Below are positions 35,758-43,916 of a DNA stretch of 64,000 nt, piece by piece; position 1 is the stretch's first letter; every line of letters starts with the position of its first letter. Source of the DNA: Sulfobacillus acidophilus (lineage in GTDB: Bacteria > Bacillota > Sulfobacillia > Sulfobacillales > Sulfobacillaceae). The DNA lies in the NCBI GenBank assembly GCA_003023745.1, contig PXYV01000003.1, positions 54,867-118,866 on the forward strand, written 5' to 3'. The notes beneath the pieces were generated by a model. It was given only the letters and a program-made list of their open reading frames with translations. It was not told the origin of the DNA and made no database searches. The position numbers and the translations under genes were made by a program.

Positions 35758-37653
35758 ATGGACTTGTGGGAACGCCTCGACGCTTTTCGCAGTCAGGAGA
35801 GCGAGTTGAAATGGCAAGGAACCTTTCGCGAGTATTTTAATCGCGTGCGGGAGGATCCCGCGCTGAGTCGCTTGTCACATGCGCGCATTTACGACATGAT
35901 AGCGGACCAAGGCTCCGAGATGGGTCAGGACGGCGTGCGCCGATACCACTTTTTTGACGGAGAAATCTTCGGGTTAGAACATGCCTTGGATCAACTCGTC
36001 GAATACTTTCATTCATCTGCCCAACGACTCGAAGTGCGCAAACGCATCCTGTTGCTGATGGGGCCTGTGGGTGGGGGCAAATCAACGTTGGTGACGCTGT
36101 TAAAGCGAGGATTGGAAGCCTATTCTCGAACAGAGCGCGGTGCTACCTATGCCATTGTTGGATGTCCAATGCACGAGGAGCCCTTACATCTAATCCCGGC
36201 CGAACTGCGGCGTGAGGTGGAATCCACCTACGGGCTATACATTGAAGGCGATTTGTGCCCAGTGTGCCGCCAGCGATTGGAGGAGATGTACGAGGGACAT
36301 ATCGATCACGTTCCGGTGGAACGCATTGTGTTTTCCGAGAAAAATCGCGTGGGTATCGGTACCTTTTCACCCAGCGACCCCAAGAGCCAGGACATCAGCG
36401 AGCTCACCGGCTCGATTGACTTGGCGACCATCGGCGAGTATGGGTCTGAGTCTGACCCACGGGCGTATCGCTTTGACGGCGAACTCAATATTGCCAATCG
36501 GGGATTGATGGAATTCATCGAAATGTTGAAGAGTGACGAAAAGTTTCTTTATGGTTTGCTGACGCTTTCACAAGAGCAAAACATTAAAACCGGACGCTTC
36601 TCAATGATTTATGCGGATGAAGTAATTGTCAGTCACAGCAACGAAGCTGAATATCTCCGCTTTGTTGAAAATAAGAAGAACGAGGCGTTGCGCGACCGCA
36701 TGATATTGGTTCGGGTCCCTTATAACCTCAAGGTAAGCGATGAAACCCGGATTTATCAAAAACTGATTGCCCAATCGGGGTTGCGGGACGTGCATCTGGC
36801 TCCGCACACCTTACGGGTTGCGAGCATGTTTGCGGTCCTATCACGCTTGAAAGAGTCCAAAAAGCAAGGCATGTCTTTGATCAAAAAGATGCGGTTGATT
36901 GACGGGGAAGCCGTGGAGGGGTATACCAGCAAGGACGTGCGGGAACTGCACGACGAGTTTCCCCTCGAAGGCATGGATGGCGTGTCGCCTCGTTATGTCA
37001 TTAATCGTTTGTCGGCGGCCTTGGTGCGCCCCGACACCAAATGCATCAATCCGTTGGATGCTTTAAAAACTCTCAAGGACGGGCTCGAACAGCATACGGG
37101 ACTGGCTGCTGATGAGCGGGAGAGGCTTTTGAACCTTATCTATGAGACGCGCAAGCAGTTCGATGAAATGGCCAAGATTGAGGTGCAAAAGGCCTTTGTC
37201 TATTCCTTTGAGGAGTCGGCACAGGCATTACTTAACAATTACCTCGATAATGCCGAGGCATACGTGAACAAAACCAAACTGACCGACCCCATTACGGATG
37301 AGGAACTTGAGCCGGATGAAAAGTTGTTGCGTTCCATCGAAGAGCAGATTGGCATCACGGAAAACGCGAAACGAGCGTTTCGCGAAGAAATTTTGATCCG
37401 TATCTCGACTTTAGCGCGCCATGGCCAACAGTTCGATTACCAGTCCCATAGCGGATTAAGGCAAGCCATTGAAACGAAACTGTTCAACGACTTGAAGAAC
37501 GTGGTCAAGGTCACCACATCCACCCGCACACCGGACCAGGAACAATTGCGCAAGCTCAATGACGTGGCAGCCCGCCTCATCGATCACGACGGCTACTGCC
37601 CGGAGTGCAGTCAAGCCATCCTTCAATATGTCGGAACATTATTGAGTCGTTAG
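35758..37653 (+). CDS. prkA: PrkA family serine protein kinase / AAA+ protein
   Basis: This 631-aa protein has an N-terminal AAA+ domain (Walker A GPVGGGKSTL near 102) and a C-terminal PrkA domain. A CPVC pair lies near residue 168. PrkA in Bacillus is made under sigma-E; both kinase and Lon-like protease activity have been proposed for it. GGGAGGG precedes the ATG. The clustering of prkA, yhbH and spoVR here supports a common complex or pathway. Confidence 0.95.
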   Translation: MDLWERLDAFRSQESELKWQGTFREYFNRVREDPALSRLSHARIYDMIADQGSEMGQDGVRRYHFFDGEIFGLEHALDQLVEYFHSSAQRLEVRKRILLLMGPVGGGKSTLVTLLKRGLEAYSRTERGATYAIVGCPMHEEPLHLIPAELRREVESTYGLYIEGDLCPVCRQRLEEMYEGHIDHVPVERIVFSEKNRVGIGTFSPSDPKSQDISELTGSIDLATIGEYGSESDPRAYRFDGELNIANRGLMEFIEMLKSDEKFLYGLLTLSQEQNIKTGRFSMIYADEVIVSHSNEAEYLRFVENKKNEALRDRMILVRVPYNLKVSDETRIYQKLIAQSGLRDVHLAPHTLRVASMFAVLSRLKESKKQGMSLIKKMRLIDGEAVEGYTSKDVRELHDEFPLEGMDGVSPRYVINRLSAALVRPDTKCINPLDALKTLKDGLEQHTGLAADERERLLNLIYETRKQFDEMAKIEVQKAFVYSFEESAQALLNNYLDNAEAYVNKTKLTDPITDEELEPDEKLLRSIEEQIGITENAKRAFREEILIRISTLARHGQQFDYQSHSGLRQAIETKLFNDLKNVVKVTTSTRTPDQEQLRKLNDVAARLIDHDGYCPECSQAILQYVGTLLSR

Positions 37654-37674
37654 GGGGCCAAAGCCAGCCGGGTT

Positions 37675-37956
37675 TTGGGGAAGGGATTTGTCGCCGCGGT
37701 CGTCGCGATGACGCTCGGCCTGATCGGACAGGTCAGCCATCTGCGGAGTCTTTGGCGCGAACAATGCGAGGCTCGCGCGATGACACGTAATCGATGCCTC
37801 CAAAGAGTGGCCAAAGCACAATTGCTGTCGACCCAGCACCAAGTGGTGCAACAAATTGACGGTCGGTGTCGGGGTCAGCACGTTAAAGTATCACAGCAGC
37901 CTAAGCCTCTCCCTTCTCATGACTCGACCGACGGTACCCCTGAGTCGAAGCGCTAG
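37675..37956 (+). CDS. Doubtful small ORF with a hydrophobic N-terminus
   Basis: A 93-aa frame begins at TTG 37675 or ATG 37708 after prkA. The start is hydrophobic (FVAAVVAMTLGLIGQV), followed by a basic and then polar region. There is no clear ribosome site and no recognisable family. It may be a small membrane or secreted protein, or chance. Confidence 0.25.
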   Translation: MGKGFVAAVVAMTLGLIGQVSHLRSLWREQCEARAMTRNRCLQRVAKAQLLSTQHQVVQQIDGRCRGQHVKVSQQPKPLPSHDSTDGTPESKR

Positions 37957-38280
37957 GCGAACAGCCCGAGCGCGTGCAGGCGTCTATTTGACGCGGCTTT
38001 AACGACGCCCGATTGCACATCGCACGGCGCGGATCCTCCTGCATCGCCGTGCGCAGGTGCGCTGCCAGGCTGGGCTAGGAGCCGTGCGCCACCAGCCCCG
38101 GTTGGAAGCCAGAGCGTTGCAGCGCCCAGAGCTCACTCGCGGACAAATGATGCTGGCTCGTCCCTGCCAAGTGCATTGACGTCATCGCGCATGACTGCAG
38201 ATCTGTTAGGCAATTGGTGCATCATCCCCTATAATGGGAGGAACGCGACAATTTGCGGGCGGAGAAATTCCTGGTGAGGA
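37957..38280 (+). other. Intergenic region upstream of the Trp-rich gene
   Basis: No gene seen. TATAAT at 38230-38235 could be a -10 for the next gene; the best -35 (TTAGGC 38206-38211, 18-base spacing) is poor. Confidence 0.35.
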
Positions 38281-38289
38281 ATGGTGACC

Positions 38290-39615
38290 ATGCGCTATTT
38301 AGCACAATTTTCCGAAGCCCCGAAAACGGGCATGCGGTCTTTTTGGGAAGATGCCGAAGCGACCGAAGGCTGGCTGATGCACGAAGGCAGACAGGTGAGT
38401 CAACGGGAACTGACTTTGCGGGCACGCACAATGCGTGCACTCCGTCCTTGGCTACACGCTCAGAACAAGCCGCTGACCATTGATGCCTGGCTCGATCCGA
38501 TGGAGATTACGGTGACTTGGCACTATTTGATCAACTTTTTAGCGGACTTGAGTCCGAATCGCATCTGGATACCGTGTGGCAATGACTCGTGGGTCGGATG
38601 GACGCCAGGACAACTAGTCATCCGTGCTACGCGTCAATCCTGGCTCTGGGCGATTGTTGAGGATGTCTGGGATCCGGCAGGATGGCAGGAGCGGTGCGAA
38701 TTAGAGTGGTGGGCCGATGGACGCCTGCAACATGTTGTGCGCGTACCCTGGGGCATCTCGGAACAACGGGTGTGGTCTACAGGCTGGGAAGAATGGACGC
38801 TGACTGCCGATCCGGAGCATCTTCGGCCGTTATGGTTAGGTATGGCAGAACGGTTGGGAGCACGGCCACTACGTGTGCGCTGGTCCCAGGAAACCTTACC
38901 CGTCGATGAGACGCTGTTGGGGCTGCGCGCCCGGTATCTAACCTGTGAACTTACTGTTTCGGGCCGGGGGCCAGATTGGTTAACCCCATTGCTGTGGACG
39001 CCCCAACCCACCCATGTGCGTGCTCAAGCGGTGTGGGCGATGCCAAAATGGCATCCTGAATGGGCAATTGTGATGACTTTGCGTCGGGTTCAGCGCGGCA
39101 CCCGATTGGAAACCACCTACACGCCACGCGGCACCATCGGTCCCCAGGTGTGGAAGAGTTTGCAACGCGAACGCCGGCAGATTCCGATTCTTCAGATACG
39201 CCCCTTGTTCAGTCATGTGCAAACAGACGACCTGTGGGAACGATTGCAAAGCGAAGCTGGTCGCCATCACCGCCAGGAATTGCTGGCACAGCACCTAAAA
39301 GCTGCTACATGGCCATCCATCCCGACGACAGACTGCCGACGGATTCGCCTGAGACCAGGTTGGAGCATTCGTCGATGGGCATCGCAACCCGGCCTATGGG
39401 TGATAGGCAACGATGCCGACGTCGAAGTAGCCATCGAGTGGCCAACCGAAGCCCATCCAGGCAACATTGGGGTGGGTGTGGCCAACACCGACGCCATTGC
39501 CATGAACGAGTGGATACGCAATAGCCATTTTCAACGACTGTCTCGTAATCGACACTATTGGGCTCACTGGATTAATCAGGTTTTGTTACCGGTTTTAGAA
39601 CAATTTGATCGATGA
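38290..39615 (+). CDS. Tryptophan-rich protein of unknown function
   Basis: This 441-aa protein has about 35 tryptophans (near 8 percent, against about 1 percent in average proteins), spread along its length and often in pairs or triplets (ATRQSWLWAI, DVWDPAGW, CELEWWAD, VWSTGWEEW, AMPKWHPEW). It is also rich in Arg. No signal peptide or membrane segment is apparent. I do not recognise a family. GAGGA (38276-38280) fits ATG 38290 better than ATG 38281. Its stop is 3 bases from the stop of the convergent LON-domain gene. Confidence 0.8.
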   Translation: MRYLAQFSEAPKTGMRSFWEDAEATEGWLMHEGRQVSQRELTLRARTMRALRPWLHAQNKPLTIDAWLDPMEITVTWHYLINFLADLSPNRIWIPCGNDSWVGWTPGQLVIRATRQSWLWAIVEDVWDPAGWQERCELEWWADGRLQHVVRVPWGISEQRVWSTGWEEWTLTADPEHLRPLWLGMAERLGARPLRVRWSQETLPVDETLLGLRARYLTCELTVSGRGPDWLTPLLWTPQPTHVRAQAVWAMPKWHPEWAIVMTLRRVQRGTRLETTYTPRGTIGPQVWKSLQRERRQIPILQIRPLFSHVQTDDLWERLQSEAGRHHRQELLAQHLKAATWPSIPTTDCRRIRLRPGWSIRRWASQPGLWVIGNDADVEVAIEWPTEAHPGNIGVGVANTDAIAMNEWIRNSHFQRLSRNRHYWAHWINQVLLPVLEQFDR

Positions 39616-39618
39616 CGC

Positions 39619-40209
39619 TCAACTGCTATGCTCTGTGCGCAATCCATCCAACAGAGTGCGCATGAGCGAGATTTCCTTGGCCAGACGGCCGCGACTGGTC
39701 GGGATCTCCAACAACTCTTGCTGTGTTGTGGCGTTTAAGGGCACGTGAGCCGCGATCCAGTACGAGAGCAGTGCGGGCGTTTGCGGTAACCCAATGTGAC
39801 CACGCTGAGGTGACACCATGGCGGATAGCTCCGACGCCAAAGCCCATGCCTCTTCCATCAAAAGTGGAGGAATGCTTTCTTCTGCTTCGCTCACATAACG
39901 AAACTGCCCGATCAATCCGTTGCCCTGATGTCGATATGAAAGGACATGCGCTCGTTGAATACCGGCAACTTGCAGTTGCCAACTGTCGTGGTGTTCCGCC
40001 ACATCAATCAGACGCCCCGTCGTGGCAACGGTGCAGGGCTCATGGTCGTGGCGTTCTAGAGCAAAGAGAAGACTGTGGTCCTGGATGCTGGCAACCCGAA
40101 CAGAGGAACTAGCCCCCTTTGTTCGCAGTGTCACAGACGATACGATGCCTGGAAAAACGACTTGTTGAATTAACACGAGTGGCATAGTAAATGTTTCACG
40201 AGTGCCCAC
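39619..40209 (-). CDS. Stand-alone LON substrate-binding domain protein
   Basis: This 196-aa protein matches the N-terminal LON (PUA-like) domain: MPLVLIQQVVFPGIVSSVTL at the start and the barrel pattern that follows, then a helical region. There is no ATPase or protease domain. Such proteins are thought to bind protein or peptide ligands, but function is unknown. I start at GTG 40209 because an extended -10 promoter (TGATACAAT, 40242-40233) and an AGGAGGTG ribosome site overlap the more upstream ATG 40242. Confidence 0.75.
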   Translation of the reverse strand: MGTRETFTMPLVLIQQVVFPGIVSSVTLRTKGASSSVRVASIQDHSLLFALERHDHEPCTVATTGRLIDVAEHHDSWQLQVAGIQRAHVLSYRHQGNGLIGQFRYVSEAEESIPPLLMEEAWALASELSAMVSPQRGHIGLPQTPALLSYWIAAHVPLNATTQQELLEIPTSRGRLAKEISLMRTLLDGLRTEHSS

Positions 40210-40232
40210 TTTAGCATTCACCTCCTGCAGAT

Positions 40233-40242
40233 ATTGTATCAT
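40233..40242 (-). promoter_or_regulatory. Extended -10 promoter of the LON-domain gene
   Basis: The minus strand reads TGATACAAT from 40241 to 40233. No clear -35 is seen. It overlaps the apparent upstream start codon of the gene. Confidence 0.4.
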
Positions 40243-40336
40243 GGTAGCGCGAGGTCGGTGTTTGAACCAGGAAACAAGAAGTTGAACGCATTAAACGCTC
40301 TGGATCATCCGAAAACTGCGAAGGAGTGGCAAGGGC

Positions 40337-41509
40337 ATGAGCTATCACCTAACGGATGAGCAAATTCTGTTTCGCGACACGGTACGACGTCTGGCTGCGG
40401 ACCGGGTTCAGCCCCGGGCGGCAGAGATTGACCGCCGTGGGGAGTTTCCTTGGGATATCTTCGAGTTATTCAGCGAGTACGGTCTAGTTGGCGTAGGCAT
40501 GCCTGAACAATATGGGGGTGGCGGGGCGGATTTATTGACGTTTTGCTTGGCGGTAGAAGAGGTGGCCCGGGTGTGCGCCACATCCAGCCTAATCATTGCG
40601 GCTCAGCATCTGGGCGCTATGCCAATCTTAGTGGCAGGCAGTCGCGAACAACAAGAGCGCTTCATACCAGAGATCGCATCCGGGCGGAAAATCGCAGCGT
40701 TTGCGTTAACGGAGCCCGAAGCAGGCTCGGATGCGGGTGGAACTCAAACACAGGCAATCCGGGAGGGCAATCATTATCGCATTAGCGGCACCAAAGTGTT
40801 TATCACCAACGGCGGCCTTGCCAAAACCTTAGTGGTGTTTGCGTCCACCGCATTAAGTCGCAAGACGCGGGGCATTTCGGCGTTTGTGGTGGATGGTGAG
40901 TCAAGCGGCCTCTCCGTGGGTCGCATTGAAGAAAAAATGGGCATTCGTGGATCGCAAACTGCCATGCTCAATTTTGATGCCGTCACGGTGCCGGCTAACA
41001 ACCTATTGGGCCAGGAAGGTGAGGGATTTAAAATTGCCATGCGAACCTTGGACCGCACCCGCCCCGGCATTGCCGCACAAGCGCTAGGGATCGCGCAAGG
41101 AGCCCTGGACGTGACGCTCGCGCACCTGAAAGAACGGCGCCAATTTGGCAAACCGCTCATCGAACAGCAATCGATTCAGTTCATGTTAGCTGACATGGAA
41201 ACACGCATTGAAGCCAGTCGCAATCTTCTCTACAAGGCGGCAGAGGTGGTGGAAACAGCAGGGTTTGCACAACAAGCCTCGCCTGACGTGACCCGCTATT
41301 CGGCAATGGCCAAGTTGATGTGTTCAGATACTGCCATGCAGGTGACGACCGACGCGGTCCAATTGTTTGGGGGATACGGATATATTCGTGATTATCCAGT
41401 GGAGCGGATGATGCGCGACGCAAAAATCACGCAAATTTACGAAGGCACCAACCAAATCCAGCGCTTGGTGATTTTCCGTAATCTTTTAGAGAAAGGAACG
41501 CCAGAATGA
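40337..41509 (+). CDS. Acyl-CoA dehydrogenase
   Basis: This FAD enzyme oxidises the alpha-beta bond of acyl-CoA. The protein is 390 aa with FALTEPEAGSDAGG, the flavin-binding region, QLFGGYGYIRDYPVERMMRD and the C-terminal YEGTNQIQRLVI, whose Glu is in the position of the catalytic base in short/medium-chain enzymes. Substrate chain length cannot be told. AAGGAG precedes the ATG at somewhat long spacing. Its stop overlaps the asnS start, an unusual pairing. Confidence 0.95.
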   Translation: MSYHLTDEQILFRDTVRRLAADRVQPRAAEIDRRGEFPWDIFELFSEYGLVGVGMPEQYGGGGADLLTFCLAVEEVARVCATSSLIIAAQHLGAMPILVAGSREQQERFIPEIASGRKIAAFALTEPEAGSDAGGTQTQAIREGNHYRISGTKVFITNGGLAKTLVVFASTALSRKTRGISAFVVDGESSGLSVGRIEEKMGIRGSQTAMLNFDAVTVPANNLLGQEGEGFKIAMRTLDRTRPGIAAQALGIAQGALDVTLAHLKERRQFGKPLIEQQSIQFMLADMETRIEASRNLLYKAAEVVETAGFAQQASPDVTRYSAMAKLMCSDTAMQVTTDAVQLFGGYGYIRDYPVERMMRDAKITQIYEGTNQIQRLVIFRNLLEKGTPE

Positions 41510-42804
41510 ATCGTGCGACACCGATAGCGGAACTGGATCAGCACATAAACGACACGGTCTGTATACGCGGGTGGGTCACGCACTTTCGATCGTCGGGCAA
41601 GATTCATTTCTTAATGGTCCGCGATGGCACAGGCGAAGTGCAAGTCGTCCTTCGCCCCGGAGGCGACCAACCACCCCAGGGCGAACCTGAAGTGGGCGCC
41701 TTTGGCATCGAAAGTTCCGTCGAGGTGTGGGGCCACGTACACGACGATGTGCGGGCGCCGGCAGGCGTGGAGCTCCAAGCTACCAACGTGTGTCTGTTGG
41801 GACCGAGTGTCGACTACCCCATTCAGCCCAAGGCGCACGGCGTGGACTTCCTTTTGGACCATCGGCATCTATGGATTCGCAGCCCGCGGCAAATAGCCAT
41901 CTTGCGGGTGCGAGCACGCATCGTCCACGCCATCCGCCAGTTCTTAGACGACGCCGGATTTGTCCTGGCGGACCCGCCCATTCTAACGCCGGCGGTTGCG
42001 GAAGGTACGACCACCTTGTTTGGCATTGACTACTTCGGGCAGCCTGCGTTTTTGTCGCAATCCGGCCAGCTTTACATGGAGGCCCTGGCTCTAGCGCTGG
42101 GCCGCGTCTACTCATTTGGACCCACATTTCGTGCCGAAAAGTCAAAAACGCGCCGCCACCTCATGGAATTTTGGATGGTTGAGCCCGAAATCGCGTTTTG
42201 TGACTTTACCGAAAACATGGTTTGGCAAGAACGACTTTTGGCGCATGTGGTCGAAGATGTGCGTATCCACTGTCAAGAGGAATTAAATCAGCTCGGCCGC
42301 GACGTGAGTGCGTTGCAACGGGTGTCCATTCCCTTTCCACGCATCACCTATGATGACGCGATTGTCCGCCTGAATCAGGCAGGGATTACCATACGATGGG
42401 GGGAAGATTTGGGGGCACCCCATGAAGCCGCTCTGGCTGCGATGTTTGACAAGCCGGTGTTTGTGACCCATTTTCCGGAGGCCATCAAGGCGTTTTACAT
42501 GCAACCCGATCCTGCTCGCCCCGAGGTTGTCCTGGCTAGTGACCTTTTAGCACCCGAAGGCTATGGTGAAATTATTGGAGGCAGTGAACGCATCTATGAC
42601 TTGGACCTCTTGCTAAAACGACTTAAAGAACATAGCATGGACGCGAAGGATTATTCCTGGTACATCGATTTGCGGCGATATGGGTCGGTGCCCCATAGTG
42701 GATTTGGGATGGGGTTAGAGCGTGTAGTAGCCTGGATATGCGGGTTGGAGCACGTGCGCGAGACCATTCCATTCCCACGTACCTTGAATCGGATGTGGCC
42801 CTGA
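41506..42804 (+). CDS. asnS: Asparaginyl-tRNA synthetase
   Basis: AsnRS charges tRNA-Asn. The protein is 432 aa: N-terminal OB-fold anticodon-binding domain (1-100) and class II catalytic core (motif 2 region FRAEKSKTRRHLMEFWMVEPE, motif 3 GFGMGLERVVAW). The TRRHL.EFWM.EPE pattern points to AsnRS rather than AspRS. The ATG overlaps the acyl-CoA dehydrogenase stop (ATGA). Confidence 0.94.
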   Translation: MNRATPIAELDQHINDTVCIRGWVTHFRSSGKIHFLMVRDGTGEVQVVLRPGGDQPPQGEPEVGAFGIESSVEVWGHVHDDVRAPAGVELQATNVCLLGPSVDYPIQPKAHGVDFLLDHRHLWIRSPRQIAILRVRARIVHAIRQFLDDAGFVLADPPILTPAVAEGTTTLFGIDYFGQPAFLSQSGQLYMEALALALGRVYSFGPTFRAEKSKTRRHLMEFWMVEPEIAFCDFTENMVWQERLLAHVVEDVRIHCQEELNQLGRDVSALQRVSIPFPRITYDDAIVRLNQAGITIRWGEDLGAPHEAALAAMFDKPVFVTHFPEAIKAFYMQPDPARPEVVLASDLLAPEGYGEIIGGSERIYDLDLLLKRLKEHSMDAKDYSWYIDLRRYGSVPHSGFGMGLERVVAWICGLEHVRETIPFPRTLNRMWP

Positions 42805-42827
42805 GCGGGAGCGGGGAGGCGTAAAAC

Positions 42828-43730
42828 ATGGCAGATGATCCGATGAGTATCGGCGAATACTTGAAGCATTCGCGACTCGCGCGGCGACTGCAATTAGAGC
42901 ACATCAGCGAGGAATTGCACATTCGCAGTCAGTATCTGGCGGCATTGGAGGCGGATGAGTGGGACAAGCTTCCGGGTGAGGTCTATGGCATCGGATTTTT
43001 GCGCTCTTATGCCCGATTTTTAGGCGTAGACGCCGATGCCTTAGTAGACTATCGGCGGCGGTTAACGCAAAAACAATCTGGATCGGCACCTGAGCGCAGC
43101 ACGCCGGCGACACCCGTTTTGAGCCGTCGCGCGCGCAGAGCGCGTGCAGCGACAACCTCGGCCCGAATACGGCGTGCGCGCCAGCCACGTGACCGGGAAC
43201 CTGCGGCCGGTAGTTCAGGACGCGTAGTGTTAGGGGCAGGGTTGGTGCTCGTTGCACTTTTTGTAGCAGGAATGTTTATGCTACGCAGTCAACCTACCAC
43301 GACCAGCGCGCTTCCGGTCACGACGCCTAAGTCCAAGTCCACTTCGCACACGCGACATCCCAAAAAACCTTCTGCACCTTCGTCTCACCATCACTCCGCC
43401 AAACCCGTTCCAGCCGCTGCCAAGCCGATCATTACGTTAACCGGCAATAATGTTCCTGCGGGCATTTTAACCTATTCTGTCAGTGGTGGGCCGCTTCAAG
43501 TCAGCTTGGATTTCTCAGGGCCGTGTTGGGTGGAGGTCTGGAAGAATGGCATCAGCAGTAATCCCTCCGGATTCACCTACGCGGCTGGCCAGACATTAAA
43601 TGTGTCATCCAGCTCCAGTGTTGAATTTTGGGCAGGCACACGCCTCTTTTCCCTAACGGTCGATCATCAGGCGGTATCGTTGCCGGACCCGTCGGACCGG
43701 GTAGTGCATGTCACGTTTGTTCGGTCATAA
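42828..43730 (+). CDS. rodZ: RodZ-like helix-turn-helix membrane protein (YmfM)
   Basis: This 300-aa protein has an N-terminal HTH_25 domain (IGEYLKHSRLARRLQLEHIS; EVYGIGFLRSYARFLGVD), a basic linker and a single membrane segment near 130-150 (GAGLVLVALFVAGMFML). A Ser/Pro/Lys-rich linker and a C-terminal DUF4115 beta-domain follow. RodZ links MreB to the wall machinery. In Bacillus ymfM precedes pgsA, as here with two or more insertions. GGGGAGG lies upstream of ATG. Confidence 0.9.
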   Translation: MADDPMSIGEYLKHSRLARRLQLEHISEELHIRSQYLAALEADEWDKLPGEVYGIGFLRSYARFLGVDADALVDYRRRLTQKQSGSAPERSTPATPVLSRRARRARAATTSARIRRARQPRDREPAAGSSGRVVLGAGLVLVALFVAGMFMLRSQPTTTSALPVTTPKSKSTSHTRHPKKPSAPSSHHHSAKPVPAAAKPIITLTGNNVPAGILTYSVSGGPLQVSLDFSGPCWVEVWKNGISSNPSGFTYAAGQTLNVSSSSSVEFWAGTRLFSLTVDHQAVSLPDPSDRVVHVTFVRS

Positions 43731-43732
43731 TC

Positions 43733-43752
43733 ACGGGCCTGGGCAGGCCCGT
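43733..43752 (+). terminator. Stem-loop after rodZ
   Basis: Perfect 8-bp stem ACGGGCCT (43733-43740) with AGGCCCGT (43745-43752) and GGGC loop, 3 bases after the stop. There is no T-tract, so termination strength is uncertain. Confidence 0.5.
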
Positions 43753-43823
43753 CACGTCACGAGTGCCGTGCTGTCACCATCAACACTCTTAGCATTGTGA
43801 TCCATCTATCCTCGGCCATGCGC

Positions 43824-43847
43824 CCTCACCACTGATCAGTGGTGAGG
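43824..43847. repeat. Perfect 24-bp palindrome upstream of the D,D-carboxypeptidase gene
   Basis: CCTCACCACTGA is followed directly by its reverse complement, ending 69 bases before the GTG start. With no loop and no T-tract it looks more like a dimeric regulator's operator than a terminator, though it could form a hairpin in RNA. Confidence 0.6.
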
Positions 43848-43916
43848 CATCCGTGCGCGCATAAGGCTGCCGGCGTCCGCCATACTACTCTCAGCGATGA
43901 GAAAGGTGGCGGCCTA

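Noticed and set aside
37639..37881. Minus-strand ORF opposite the small ORF after prkA
   Set aside because: No ribosome site or recognisable sequence; overlaps the prkA end.
43839..43916. Longer form of the D,D-carboxypeptidase
   Set aside because: It would put 26 charged residues before the signal peptide and runs through the palindrome; GTG 43917 has a better ribosome site.
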